From Silene latifolia (Eukaryota > Streptophyta > Magnoliopsida > Caryophyllales > Caryophyllaceae), in NCBI RefSeq assembly GCF_048544455.1, contig NC_133534.1:221926292-221990291 (forward strand): a DNA stretch of 64,000 bases. Direction: 5' to 3'. This document shows positions 1 through 11,936 of this stretch, one piece after another. Both the position numbers and the translations under genes were made by a program. Numbering within the stretch: position 1 is the first letter of the stretch; each line of letters opens with the position of its first letter. Below the pieces are notes generated by a model. That model made no database searches. It was not told the origin of the DNA and saw only the letters and a list, made by a program, of their open reading frames with translations.

Positions 1-1207
1 AAGCAGCTAAGACAGACGGTTCACCATGATCATTCAGTCAAGTAATCTAAGTCTCAGGTCAATACAAGTATGGTCTGAGGAGCAGTGAATATCTCCTTCC
101 GGTCTCAATTCGCCCTAAAGCACAGATAGCTTAGCTTCCGCCCTCACTACAGTGCCCTAATGTTCGCTACGAGTCTCACCCCTTCCAACCTTCCGGTCCA
201 GGTCAAGGTTTACTACGATAAAAATGTCTAATTGCGTCGACTCAATTAGACAGATACAATTAACTGCAGCGATTAACAACAAAGACTACACAAGCATTAA
301 CCTAATATGGCAACTACTATTCCTTCATAATCATGGATCCCCTAGCCTTAGCAAGAGGGAATTAGCTATGCATCACCATTGAATTAACAACAATAACATA
401 TAAATGATAGGAATTAAACATGATAATAAAAATAAGATGGAAACAAATAAGCAATTGCAAAATAACGGAAGAGGGGAAATAAAAGCACTAATTCTATTAA
501 GAATAAGAACAAGAATTAAAAGGGAATAGCAATACCGAATACAAGTTCAAATCCGAGTAGCAAAAGAGTAGCAGGAAGGTAAAAATGAAGAGGCAGTAGA
601 AGTTTTTCTAGTGAAAAGTGAATGAGGGAATGTTACGCAGTCTACTGTATTAGTAGTATGCGAAAATCCTCTCTAAACCTAATCCATAGCTTAATTACAA
701 AAGCCCATACGAAATTAGGCGGAAAAAAGTCTATTACAGGCCAAACCACTCGATCGAGTGGAAATAAACCACTCGATCGAGTAACTAAGCGTAAAACCCC
801 TCGATCGAGTGGAAATAAACCACTCGATCGAGTAACTCCTTGTATTGCCTACATGATTGTATACTGGGACTGCTCGATCGAGTAACCTTCAGTATATAAA
901 GCATTCGATCGACTAGAAAAGTAGTCGATCGAGCTATCTTGGTACGTTTAGGCACTAAACACCTTCCGAAACCAGCTCATGCGTCTTCAAAGTGATAGAT
1001 TCCAAGCTCCGGCTCCTTGTTCTCCATAAATGCATGCAAATGGGACGAGTTTAGGCTCGATTTAGCTCCTCTTTGGTTTATTCCTGCAATTTACATAAAA
1101 CGAACCAAAGTAGAATATTCGGGGGCATTTGTAGCTAGATGCCACATAAATAGTACAGAAATGCGTGTAAAAATGACGTAAAAACCTTATATAAAATACA
1201 CGCATCA
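1..1207 (-). mobile_element. LTR-like fragment, minus orientation
   Basis: This stretch looks like one end of an LTR read on the minus strand. Read from 1207 downward it begins TGATGCGTGTATTTTATATA, which resembles the start of Athila-type plant LTRs, and it carries the CTCGATCGAG palindrome cluster about 270-460 bp inside, as other LTRs in this window do. The other boundary lies outside the window, so no target duplication can be checked. No coding region is visible; the short reading frames cross the palindrome repeats. The family call is inference. Confidence 0.4.
748..935. repeat. Cluster of ACTCGATCGAGT palindromes
   Basis: Three exact copies of the 12-bp palindrome ACTCGATCGAGT (748, 771, 822), two copies with one mismatch (800 and about 871) and two more degenerate copies (from about 904). 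Spacers of 10-40 bp are not conserved. It is the first of at least seven such clusters in the window. Confidence 0.85.
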
Positions 1208-1796
1208 CTAGTGGGACCCACTACCCAAGCAAATAAACTTGGCATTGCGAAATGAGACGGTTTCTCACCTCACTCACGTTTTTCGAGCATAGGGAGCGGG
1301 AACGGGGACCAAAATGCAAACTAAAAGCACCTCTATACTCCTAAACAGGTTTCTAACCTAATGCAATCATCAATTTCACTCAAAATGGGCTCAATCGAAA
1401 ACGCCCAATTCAATTTTTTCTAGGGTAAAATTCGCCCTAATCCAATTAAGTTAAAGATCAACAAATTTAAATGGATTCATGAGGGAATGCATACCGTGAG
1501 ATGACATTGTTGATGATAGCACGAATCCAAGCGAGCTAGAAGGTCCAACAATGGCGATCTAAGCTTGTTTTTTGTCGAAATTTGAAGAAGACGAAATGAT
1601 GAATGGAATGCAGCCTGAACTCGCGTCTTTTACAGAAAAAAGGGAAGCCCCTTTGGTTCGCAAGGAGGCTCGCACCTCAATCAGGGCTCCCCTTGCTTTT
1701 TCCCCGAAATTTGGGCTTTGGCCCAATTTCACATATTAAACTTCGAATTTTCATTGACGATATCAAAGGTCGTCATTTTCTCAAAGACAAAAACAA
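1208..1796. other. Repeat-derived stretch without a gene
   Basis: No supported coding region. Phrases rich in GCGCGAG/CTCGCGC-like words around 1650-1690 recur in the gypsy LTR at 12.9-13.7 kb, so this is probably part of the same Tat-like element into which the copia element was later inserted. Confidence 0.35.
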
Positions 1797-2363
1797 ATAG
1801 TGGAAATTTAAATTCGCTATTTTCGAAAATTTCAAACGAATGGCGATCAAAACCGCCAACTTCAAAATAATGGTGAAATCAAAGTTCACTATTTTCCTTC
1901 AAAAATTTCAAAAGTAATAGTGAAGATTCCAAATTCACTATTTTCTTCAAATTTCAAACGGCGGCATATAAACCGTCACTTCAATTAATAGTGAAGATTC
2001 CAAATTCACTATTTCCATCAAATGTCAACGGCGGCACATAAACCATCACTTCAATTAATAGTGAAGATTCCAAATTCACTATTTCCATCAAATGTCAATG
2101 GCGGCACATAAACCGTCACTTTAATTAATAGTGAAGATTCCAAATTCACTATTTCGATCAAATGTCAACGGCGGCAAATAAACCGTCACTTCAATTAATA
2201 GTGAAGATCCCAAATTCACTATTCCTTCAAATACCAGCAGAGGACTTCCTCGCGGAACCCGCTCATTTCAAAAACAGTGATAGTGAAAATTCGACTTCAC
2301 TATTTCCACAGCGGCATCACGAGTCCGCTACTTTCAAAACAAGCCCATTCGACGCGGCTATGC
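1797..2363 (+). repeat. 70-bp tandem array (retrotransposon 3' region)
   Basis: The motif AATAGTGAAGATTCCAAATT recurs with starts at 1917, 1987, 2057, 2127 and 2197, exactly 70 bp apart. More degenerate copies lie on both sides (from about 1797 and near 2280). Each unit contains the short inverted pair AATAGTGAA / TTCACTATT. Tandem arrays of this kind are typical of the untranslated 3' region of Tat/Retand/Ogre-type gypsy elements, and the array points toward the polypurine tract at about 12.0 kb once the later insertions are mentally removed. Confidence 0.85.
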
Positions 2364-2373
2364 TCCCGGTCCA

Positions 2374-2844
2374 ATGTTGTTAGGATCGGGATTCTACTTT
2401 GGATCGATGGGGAGGGTAGGATCGAATCGGTAGAATCGGATCGTAGAATCGCAAGATTCTATAAACTCACTAAATATAATTTTTTATTTGGTAAAAACAT
2501 ATAATTGAAAATTAAAACACTTATTTATTAATATTTATTCATAAAATATTGGTAAGCAATGATTTTAGCATCATTGTATGAACATGCTTCTACAACTTAC
2601 ACGAAATTTGAGTTTACGGTGTCATTATATAAAAATATATATTAATTTTTTTTATGATGGAATCGGATCGTAGGATCGTAAAATCGTAGGATCGTATTAT
2701 GATCCCATTTCTAGAAATTTTCAAATTAACAGGATCGTAAGATTCTACAACTATGATGGAATCGTAGGATCGAGAATCGGTCAAGCATTTTTGGATCGTA
2801 AAATCGTAGAATCGTTGGATCGAATCACGATTCTGACAACAATG
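2374..2844. mobile_element. MULE-like MITE with 10-bp target duplication
   Basis: A 471-bp AT-rich element flanked by the perfect 10-bp direct repeat TCCCGGTCCA (2364-2373 and 2845-2854). Its ends are imperfect inverted repeats (ATGTTGTTAGGATC against CATTGTTGTCAGAATC). Its interior is built from GATCGTA-like words. A 9-11-bp duplication points to the Mutator superfamily. It interrupts the gypsy 3' region between the two tandem arrays. No transposase is encoded. Confidence 0.75.
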
Positions 2845-2868
2845 TCCCGGTCCATCAACCGACCGCCC

Positions 2869-3320
2869 CATGGCTGGCGAGCCTTTGTCCGCAAACATCA
2901 AGGACACATCCCGAAGATGCCTCGGGTACATTTCCTTATCATGGCTGGCGAGCCTTTGCCGCAAACATCAACGACACATTCCGAAGATGCCTCGGGTACA
3001 TTTCCTTATCATGGTTGGCGAGCCTTTGTCCGCAAACATTAAGGACACATCCCGAAGATGCCTCGGGTACATTTCCTTATCATGGCTGGCGAGCCTTTGT
3101 CCGCAAACATCAAGGACACATCCCGAAGATGCCTCGGGTACATTTCCTTATCATGGTTGGCGAGCCTTTATCCGCAGACACTCATGGACACATCCCGAAG
3201 ATGCCTTGGGTACATTTCCTTATCACAGCTGGCGAGCCTTTGTTCGCAAACGTGCAAGGACATATCCGAAGATGCCTCAGGTATGACTCCTTCTTATGGC
3301 TGGCGAGCCTTTGTACGTAG
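2869..3320 (+). repeat. 71-bp tandem array
   Basis: The unit beginning ATGGCTGGCGAGCCTTTG repeats with starts at 2870, 2941, 3011, 3082, 3153, about 3225 and 3296, a period of 70-72 bp. The sequence is unrelated to the 70-bp array just upstream. Three overlapping open frames across it are artefacts of the period being close to a multiple of three. It belongs to the same gypsy 3' region. Confidence 0.9.
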
Positions 3321-3489
3321 TCTAATGGACTTTAAACGACCCGCACGGACAGTCGACAGACTCTAAACTGTTCCCAACGATAGGTCCTTGACTCATACCC
3401 TCGAGTCGCCTTGGCGTCACCCTTCCCGACGGCAGGTCCTTGGCCCGAATCCTTTCGAGCCGCCTCGACGTCGCTTGGGTCTCCAGGTT
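3321..3489 (+). mobile_element. Gypsy 3' untranslated remnant before copia insertion
   Basis: GC-richer sequence that continues at 11,942 after the copia element: the copia target duplication GTAAT (3490-3494 and 11,937-11,941) marks the break. Joined across the insertion it leads directly to the polypurine tract and LTR at 12,009. Confidence 0.6.
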
Positions 3490-3494
3490 GTAAT

Positions 3495-4475
3495 TGTTGG
3501 AGCTTGTGTCCTCCACAAATTAGTGTGATAACATTTTTAAATCTCTTACAGGTTCACAAGGGTATACTTCGTATATTTAATCAGTTGATTAACGTTTACC
3601 TAATAACGGTTGGCTTGCTAGAAAGTTTGACGTTATTATCATACAGATGGCGGTGATCAACTGGTCCCTAAAGGTCACACCTATAGGACGTGTTTGAGAA
3701 ATGTGGTTATAGAAATATAATTACATTGATGCCCAAAATGACTAAAAAGTTAGTCAATGTGTTGATGAGATAATTATTTAATGAAAATTAAATAATATTA
3801 AGTTGAGACGAATTAACTGTCAATTCGTAAATTAAATATAATAAGTTATATTTAATTAAATATATATAAGGTTAGTTTGGACGAATTAATCTGTTAATTC
3901 GTAGTTAAATATAATCAGTTGTATTTAATATCAACAAGTTGAATGTGTCATAGTGGTAATAGTGAGGGTACACATACCAAGAGGTCATGGGTTCGATCCT
4001 CACTAGATGACAATTTAACACACTTTATATATTTTTGGAAGGACCAAAAATAAGGAGAAAAATACTCCTTATTTCGGTTCACTTGGCCGAAATTAGGGAA
4101 AGTTTTTCTTTTCCTAATTGACTCCAAGTTTTGGTCTGTATAAAAAGAAAGGTAGAGAATTATTTCTACCCTAATGCTTTTTCTTGACCTAACCTCTCTC
4201 TCTCATCACAAGAAAACACAAAACAACTAAATTTTACAGAAAATTTTAGATCGATATCTAGCAAAATCAAAGGGCATATCTCAGATCGTCTTTGGTGCAA
4301 CTAATAGGCGAATACCTATTTTGGTATTGTTCTTAGGCCAATTTTGCTAGGACCAAAGGTTATTTCTGAATCTTTTACTTTTGTTTATGTATTTTATTTT
4401 ATGACTTTTTGATCATCATTGTTAAATCGTTATAATCCTTCTAAATTAAGGGAAGTATACATATTATTTCCCACA
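3495..4475 (+). repeat. Copia 5' LTR (981 bp)
   Basis: Begins TGTTGGAGCTTG and ends TATTTCCCACA. A TATA-like word TATAAAAAG lies near 4138 and a CT-rich stretch near 4190-4205, plausible promoter and start region. The same-length partner is at 10,956-11,936. It contains a tRNA-like segment. Confidence 0.93.
3946..4012 (+). ncRNA. tRNA-like segment in copia 5' LTR
   Basis: A 67-bp segment with complementary ends (TGTCAT with ATGACA), an A-box-like word TAGTGGTAATAGTG at 3951-3964 and a perfect B-box-like word GGTTCGATCC at 3990-3999 within a plausible T-arm (TGGG, TTCGATC loop, CTCA). The spacing fits a tRNA-derived pol III promoter, and the words resemble plant tRNA-Gly/Asp. I see no convincing anticodon arm, so this is not called a functional tRNA. 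Confidence 0.45.
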
Positions 4476-4477
4476 AG

Positions 4478-4490
4478 TGGTATCAGAGCC
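4478..4490 (+). other. Primer binding site (initiator Met tRNA)
   Basis: TGGTATCAGAGCC starts 2 bp after the 5' LTR and is the standard complement of the 3' end of plant initiator methionine tRNA, used to prime minus-strand DNA synthesis. Confidence 0.93.
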
Positions 4491-6515
4491 AAGGCCACGA
4501 TTTTTATTTTGATAATTTTCATAAAATTGAATTTAAACAATAAAATTTGAAGGATCAAAAAAATTTTCCAGCCGTGAAAAAAAAAATTTTGCCGTCTGAA
4601 TTTTTTTTGCCGAGATGAAAATTTTGGCAGCCGCGTTTTTGTTCTTCTTTTGATGCGATATTTCCATTTTGATTTTTCATATTGTTGTTTTAATAAGTAA
4701 GAATGATTATATGAAGAATTGGTAGATGCTTTGTTTTAATTCGGATTAAATTAAGCTGTAATTGGAATCGTCTTGTTGATGATATAAAAATTTGTTTTTG
4801 CTATATAGTTTTGGCATATACAGTTAATCATGTTTCATTAATCCATATGCTAATCTCGTTCTAATAGCATCTATAAACAATTTTTGTTCATCTTAATGTT
4901 TTTGTTTAGGGCATGTTTGCCGCAAAAGAAAAAAAAAAGAGCATTAGGGTTCCTGTTTTTTTTTAACCCGTGGAATTTTTTTTTTTTCGTTTTTTTTCTG
5001 TTCACGTACAGCAATAAAAAAAAATGGAAAGTTTTCCTAATTGCCGTAAGAAAAATAAAATTTGGAAAGTTTTCCCTTTCCTTTTCCTATTTGCCGATTA
5101 AAAAAAAAAGGGATGGGGCTATTATTTTTATTATTTTCAGCCGTGGTAGCTGTTAAAAAAAAAAAAAAAAATTTTGTTTATTTTTCAGCCGAACCATTTT
5201 TAATTGTTTTTTATTTTTTTATTTTTTGGCCAATTAGTTATTGTGAATCGGTTCACAATTTAAAGATACCGAGTTATTTTAAAGCAGTTTAAAATTTTGA
5301 CGGATAGAATTCATATTACAAGTTTAATATGGATTGAGAATGAAATTAATGTGATTTAATTGCGGAATTGTCACTTAATTTAATTTAAATAGGTGGTTTG
5401 GATAAATTAATCAACATAATTAATGTATTGTATTATGTATGTTTAATTTATTTTAGTTGATGCTTTTAATTATGTTGAATGAATCGAATGAATTATTTTA
5501 TTTACATATTTAATTTTGCAATCGGTTGTAATTTGTAATACTTAGTGTGGCCTTAGTCAAATTATGTTTTCGTAATGAAGGAAACATGATTTTTATGTAA
5601 TTATGAGATCTCGAATCTCCTTTATTTTAGTTTTGGGTTTTTGAAATTAGAATGTAATTAATAGGTCAATTATGTAATTTTTATTTATTGTAATTTCAAA
5701 GAAGACCAAAGATGAAGATTGGAGCTCACTCCCACTACATGGATCAAGATGGAACATCAAGACAAGCTTCTTGGGTCCAAGGATGGATTCCAAACTTGTA
5801 TTTATTGTTCATTTTGATAGGATAGGCCACACTAGGACTTTCACTGTTTTTTTTTACGTTTTTCATTTTATTGATTTTCATTCACCTGTTAGTAATTGCA
5901 TCATATTCCGCCTAATACCAAACCACCTACTACTAAAATGCATGAAAATTGACTCATATAGGTTGTATGTTAGTTTTCATGGACATGCAGATGTCACAGT
6001 CTTTAAGCCATCACCTTAGTTTAATCATTCTCGCATGCTAGATTATAGTTCACTTAAAATGAATTAAAATAAAGTTGATGGGATCTTCCTCTAAAACGGA
6101 AATTGAGATTAGTCTTTATAAGGGCAAACATCTATGAATCCCTTCTTCGTCGGTAGGCCTAATATGACCCCTTCTACGTTGGGTAAGTAGTTGTGTTGAC
6201 TTAGTTTACCTCAACATCATAGTCCGAAGAGTTTCTCGTGATTATGATGGACTATAGATAGAATTTACAGAAATTTATCGACCAAGAATTCTAACGGTAG
6301 AATTAGCTAAAAGGTTAGCTTATCAATTTACAGAGAATTGAGTCTTGGGGTCATTTATATAATTCTTGAGGGAGGTCAATTGTATAAATGTTTTGAGTCT
6401 TCGCGTTATGACATTAGCTCATTAGACTTAAAATTAAAACGATGCACATGCTTATTATTTTATTCTTCTTTCGCAATGTAGAACACGTTTATTATCGATA
6501 ATACTGTTACAACAA
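4491..6515 (+). other. Copia untranslated leader
   Basis: About 2 kb between the primer site and the gag start, AT-rich with long A and T runs (about 4560-5230). No conserved reading frame is seen; the small frames at 4884-5292 and 5771-6019 are low complexity or unrecognised. A leader this long is unusual but not unknown for plant copia elements. Confidence 0.6.
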
Positions 6516-8234
6516 ATGGCTGGAAATAACGCAATCCCAATGCCTAGTGCCACACTACATCGTTCATCCTGGCTAAAAGTGTTCATGGACCAAATGAATC
6601 AGTCCACGCGACTGAAGAATGATGGGTCCAACTTTGCGGACTGGGCGGCGGCACTACGGAATGCTGCCATTGCTGACGGTAAGCTCAGGTATTTAACTGA
6701 GCCAATACCGGTCAACCCAGGCCCAAATGCAGGAGCCGACGAGTCATTCGATTATAGTGACTTCGTTATGGAAGCGGGTGCGATAAAGAACGTACTCATC
6801 TTTGCAATGGAAACCAATTTGCAGAGACGCTTCATTGCCCAAGGTGCAAACAAGATTTTCACCACGCTCACTAACGTGTTCTCAAAGGCACCGAGAATCG
6901 TCACATATGAGCATACATGTCGCTTCTTTGATGCGAAACTCCAGAAGGGCCAACCGGTTAGCCCACACATTCTTCACATGATTGAGAATGTCGAGAAGCT
7001 GGAGACACTGAATTGTAAAATCAGTGAGAGCATTGTCATTGACCGAATGCTTCATTCTCTTCACGATGGTTTTGCCCTTTTCAGGGCGAACTACTACATG
7101 AATGACTTGAAAAAGAGTCCTCATGAGCTACACTCCCTTCTCGTACAGACCGAGAAGGATATGAAATTGAGTGGGAGCGTGAAGCAGGATGTTCTCACGA
7201 TTTACAACAAAGGTAAAGGTAAGGGCAAGGCTCATAGCGACCTAGCTGTAGGTAAGCCAAAGTTTAAGAAGCCAGGAAACGGTAAGAGTGCGCCTGGTGA
7301 GACTAGTGGCTCACAGGGCAAGACAAAGAGCAAAGGCGGTGACATAGAGTGCCACCATTGTCACAAGACTGGACATTGGAGGAGGAACTGTCCCGTCTAC
7401 CGTGAGGACATCAAAGCAGGCCGCGTCGTTCCTGTTGGTATGTCATCTTATATTCATATGATTGAGATTAACCATGCAAGTTTCGGAACTTGGGTACTTG
7501 ATACTGGTTGTGGTTCTCATCTGTGTAATCATTTGCAGGGCCTAAAGAACATCATACCTCTCGAAAAAGGTGATGTGGACCTGCAAGTCGGGAATGGAGC
7601 ACGAGTTGCTGCTGCATCGAAGGGGACATATGTAATCCAACTCCCTAGTGGTTTTGAGTTATCTTTAAAAAACTGTTACTATGTACCCAGTTTATCTAAG
7701 AACATTAGTTCTGTTTCCGTACTTGCTAAAGACGGTTTTACATTTTCAATAAAGGATAATAGTTGTATTTTCTCTTTTAATGAAATGATTTATGGCAAAG
7801 CAGTTTCCATGAATGGAATTTATATCTTAGATCAAACCACGGAAGTATTACACATGAATAATAAGAAATTAAAGGTTGGTGACAAAGATCAAACCTATCT
7901 ATGTCATTGTCGAATGGGACACATAAATGAGAAACGCATGAAGAAACTCGTCGATAATGGGACTATTCCCGCATTCGTTTTTTCTACATATGGCACGTGT
8001 GAATCATGTCTCATTGGCAAGATGACTCGAATTTCCTTCAAAGGTGTTGGAATGCGCACTAGTGACCTATTAGGACTCGTACATACGGACGTATGTGGAC
8101 CTATGTCAATTACCGCTAGAGATGGCTATAGATATTTTATCACTTTCACGGACGATTTGAGTAGATACGGATATGTCTACTTAATGAAGCATAAAAGTGA
8201 GTCCTTTGAGAAATTCAAGGAATACCGAGAATAG
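6516..8234 (+). pseudogene. Copia gag, protease and integrase N-terminal part
   Basis: A 572-residue open frame. Residues about 20-230 are gag (capsid-like). C279-C292 form a CCHC zinc knuckle (CHHCHKTGHWRRNC) for RNA binding. D329-T-G is the active site of the aspartic protease, with flanking WVLDTG. Residues about 455-515 hold the integrase zinc-binding region (HCRMGH, then CESC). Residues about 525-570 begin the integrase core (HTDVCGP, TFTDDLSRYGY). The frame ends at TAG (8232-8234) in the middle of the integrase core although homology continues directly downstream, so the stop is a disabling mutation. The start ATG is the first in frame and gives a normal gag N-terminus. Confidence 0.92.
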
Positions 8235-9200
8235 GGTCTGAACCAACTGGGTAGAAAGATTAAAGCACTCCGTTCAGATCGGGGTGGCGAATATCTTTCA
8301 AATGAGTTTGATCAACACCTTAAAGACTGTGGAATCGCTCTACAGTTAACTCCACCTGGAACACCTCAATTGAATGGTGTGTCCGAACGGAGAAATCGAA
8401 CCTTACTCGATATGGTTCGATCCATTATGAGTCACACCGTAGTGCCTGATTCATTATGGGGTTATGCTCTTTTGTCAGCTACTCTTATACTTAACCGAAG
8501 TCCGTCTAAAGCTGTCGACAAGACTCCATATGAAATGTGGAAGGGAACGGTACCTAACTTGTCCTTTATTCGGGTTTGGGGCTGCGAGGCTTATGTCAAG
8601 TGGAGACACGAGGATAAGCTCGGCCCGCGATCGGTCAAGACATACTTTATAGGTTATCCAAAAGGAACATTTGGTCATTACTTCTATGCGCCTACCGAAC
8701 ATCGAGTTTTTGTTGCGGCTAGTGCGACGTTCTTAGAGAAAGAATTTCTCGAGAACAAGACGAGTAATAGAACCTTCGAGCTGTCGGATATTCCAGAACC
8801 AACAACCGAGGAACAGATGGAGGAAGCTGTACCTCCAACTGATGATGCGGTTAATATTCCTGAGGAACCTAGGAGGTCGGGTAGAGTCTCTCATCCTCCG
8901 GACAGATACATTGGTATGGTCGAGGAGAATGACGTTTTACTTCTAGAAAGTAATGAACCCGCAACCTATAAAGGTGCTATGACCTGTTCCGACTCAAAGC
9001 TATGGCTTGAAGCCATGCAATCCGAGATGGACTCCATGTATGAGAATAACGTATGGGATCTAGTTGATTTACCTCATAAGGTAAAACCTCTACAGTGCAA
9101 ATGGCTTTACAAAATAAAGCGTTTTGTAGACGCGCAACCAGATATCTATAAGGCACGGCTTGTGGCAAAAGGATTCACTCAAGTGCACGGATTGCATTAA
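8235..9200 (+). pseudogene. Copia integrase C-terminal part and RT start
   Basis: Continues the same frame after the 8232 stop. Near 8275-8300 is the integrase segment LRSDRGGEYLS, with the catalytic glutamate expected near GVSERRNRT at about 8375-8400. The C-terminal integrase module (VWGCEAYVK, then SVKTYFIGYP) follows, then an acidic linker and the start of reverse transcriptase (NVWDLVDLP, CKWLYKIKR, KARLVAKGFTQ). A second stop, TAA at 9198-9200, cuts RT just before the conserved FAPV block. The longest ATG-started frame begins at 8370, but that ATG is internal. Confidence 0.9.
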
Positions 9201-10076
9201 GATGAGATTTTTGCACCTGTAGTCATGCTACGTTCCATTCGGATAATCTTAGCGATTGCCGCATTTCATGATTATGAGATTTGTCAAATGGATGTAAAAA
9301 TCGCCTTCTTAAAACGGTTATTTGGAGGAAGAGTTGTACATGGTGCAACCCGAAGGTTTCATAGATCCTGAGCATCCTAAGAAAGTATGCAAGCTTAAGC
9401 GTTCCATTTATGGACTTAAGCAAGCTTCTCGGAGTTGGAATCATCGTTTCGACCAAGTGATAAAAGAGTATGGTTTCACTCGATCGGTCGAAGAACCATG
9501 CTTATATATCAAGTCGAGTGGGAGTAAGATTGTATTCTTGATATTGTATGTCGATGACATACTCTTGATTGGGAATGACATTCCTCTCCTTTCTTCGGTT
9601 AAAGAATGGTTGAAGAACCATTTCCAGATGAAAGATCTAGGCGAGGCACAGCGTATTTTGGGAATCCTTATCTACCGAGATAGATCACGACGGACGTTAT
9701 CACTTAGTCAGGAGTCTTATTTGGATAAGGTTCTTGAGAGGTTCAGCATGACCAACTCCAAGAAGGGGAACCTTCCAATGACGTGTGGGATGCAGTTGAG
9801 CAAGTCTCAGTCACCCACGACGCCTGAAGAGGTTGAACGCATGAATCGTGTTCCTTATGCATCAGCTATAGGATCAATCATGTATGCCATGATATGCACA
9901 CGTCCAGACGTGGCATATGCATTGAGTATGACGAGTCGGTACCAAAAGAATCAAGGTACCTACGGAGGACTAAGGATTGGGTATTGACTTATGGAGGAGA
10001 TACTAAGCTATGCGCAACCGGTTACGCAGATGCTAGCTTGCAAACGGATCTCAGTCCGGTTCATCTTCACTCTTAG
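9201..10076 (+). pseudogene. Copia reverse transcriptase and RNase H remnant
   Basis: RT homology resumes at once after the 9198 stop (DEIFAPV, then MDVK near 9290), is thrown out of frame by an apparent extra base near 9315, and continues in another frame from 9322: the VQPEGF, LKRSIYGLKQASR and YVDDILLIG blocks are present, the last (about 9545-9575) carrying the catalytic DD pair. Near 9950 a deletion removes the link to RNase H; the remnant YGGDTKLCATGYADAS ends at 10,076 without the later RNase H catalytic residues. The polyprotein is therefore broken at four or more places. Confidence 0.9.
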
Positions 10077-10955
10077 TGTGTTGTAGCAAATTCAACTACT
10101 GAATCGTTGAATTAGGATAAGCATGTAGGGCACGTCATTTCCATGGGAATTAAACGTGTTCCAGAGTTGTAGTACTTGATTATGGATTTGATACATTATC
10201 TTTTTCATATACTACTTATAACTTCATCGTTTTATATATAATATTTTGTTTTTCATGTGGATTGTACTGACAACATTGAACGCCACAAAGTGAACTGAAT
10301 CACATTATATTTGTTTTGGTCCGTAATCGCCAAAGTGAGCTGATAACTCCGGCTATTATATTGTGCAGTCGATTGATGGTGGGTTCAACGAGCCATAAGT
10401 CAAACGGTTGACTGATCGATCACAGATACGAAATTATGACGATACCTCGTAGGACAACTTTTTGTGACAACGTAATGGAGTCCTAAATGTTTAATAACAT
10501 TCGGTACCAGGTCGTGGATAGGACATCCATTGTGTTCCTAGAGTCGATTCTTTTGACTATCGACTGTCTCTTGAGATTAAGGCAGTTTTTGGGTGACTTT
10601 GGTTTCTTTCTCACGGTCTCACCGAATCGGGGCTAAGTAGATTTTTTTCGGGTCATTTCATACGTGCTTACGTCTAGGATTCGAGTGAGGAAAATATCCA
10701 ACCCTTATCAGGTATAGTTATTTCTCGGGGCCACTCGAGGAGTTGTAACTGAAATGCATGGCCATGCTCGAATGTTGATTCGTTTATCGGTTAAGTTACT
10801 CTCTAGTCGGGAAAACCACTCTTGATACTGATCGCTTGTAAAAATACGACCTTTGTGAATTCGGATTTGCAAATTGTTTTACATTGAGTGGGAGAAATTT
10901 TATAGGATATGAGAATCGGTTATCGCACATACACTTGTGAGGACAAGTGGGAGTT
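10077..10955 (+). other. Copia 3' untranslated region and polypurine tract
   Basis: No open coding region; a short RNase H vestige is readable near 10,080-10,120. The polypurine tract AGGACAAGTGGGAGTT lies directly before the 3' LTR at 10,940-10,955 and would prime plus-strand synthesis. Confidence 0.8.
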
Positions 10956-11936
10956 TGTTGGAGCTTGTGTCCTCCACAAATTAGTGTGATAACATTTGTA
11001 AATCTCTTACAGGTTCACAAGGGTATACTTCGTATATTTAATCAGTTGATTAACGTTTATCTAATAACGGTTGGCTTGCTAGAAAGTTTGACGTTATTAT
11101 CATACAGATGGCGGTGATCAACTGGTCCCTAAAGGTCACACCTATAGGACGTGTTTGAGAAATGTGGTTATAGAAATATAATTACATTGATGCCCAAAAT
11201 GACTAAAAATTTAGTCAATGTGTTGATGAGATAATTATTTAATGAAAATTAAATAATATTAAGTTGAGACGAATTAACTGTCAATTCGTAAATTAAATAT
11301 AATAAGTTATATTTAATTAAATATATATAAGGTTAGTTTGGACGAATTAATCTGTTAATTCGTAGTTAAATATAATCAGTTGTATTTAATATCAACAAGT
11401 TGAATGTGTCATAGTGGTAATAGTGAGGGTACACATACCAAGAGGTCATGGGTTCGATCCTCACTAGATGACAATTTAACACACTTTATATATTTTTGGG
11501 AAGACCAAAAATAAGGAGAAAAATACTCCTTATTTTGGTTCACTTGGCCGAAATTAAGGAAAGTTTTTCTTTTCCTAATTGACTCCAAGTTTTGGTCTGT
11601 ATAAAAAGAAAGGTAGAGAATTATTTATATCCTAATGCTTTTTCTTGACCTAGCCTCTCTCTCTCATCACAAGAAAACACAAAACAACTAAATTTTACAG
11701 AAAATTTTAGATCGATATCTAGCAAAATCAAAGGGCATATCTCAGATCGTCTTGGGTGCAACTAATAGGCGAATACCTACTTTGGTATTGTTCTTAGGCC
11801 AATTTTGCTAGGACCAAAGGTTATTTCTGAATATTTTACCTTTGTTTATGTATTTTATTTTATGACCTTTTGATCATCATTGTTAAATCGTTATAATCCT
11901 TCTAAATTAAGGGAAGTATACAGATTATTTCCCACA
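10956..11936 (+). repeat. Copia 3' LTR (981 bp)
   Basis: Same length and termini as the 5' LTR, with about 16 substitutions scattered along it and no indels noticed. It is followed at once by the duplicated target GTAAT. Confidence 0.93.
11407..11473 (+). ncRNA. tRNA-like segment in copia 3' LTR
   Basis: Second copy of the segment at 3946-4012, with the A-box-like and B-box-like words unchanged (B box at 11,451-11,460) even though the two LTRs differ elsewhere. It is also not a functional tRNA by eye. Confidence 0.45.

Noticed and set aside
748..935. CRISPR-like array of palindromic repeats
   Set aside because: Spacers vary from 7 to 40 bp, the repeat is only 12 bp, the DNA is plant nuclear, and no cas genes are present.
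2791..3366. Overlapping frames with repeated histidine/serine-rich units
   Set aside because: Artefacts of the 71-bp tandem array; several frames are open at once.
3946..4012. Functional tRNA gene
   Set aside because: The T-arm and ends pair, but I cannot fold a proper anticodon arm, and the segment lies within both LTRs of a retrotransposon.
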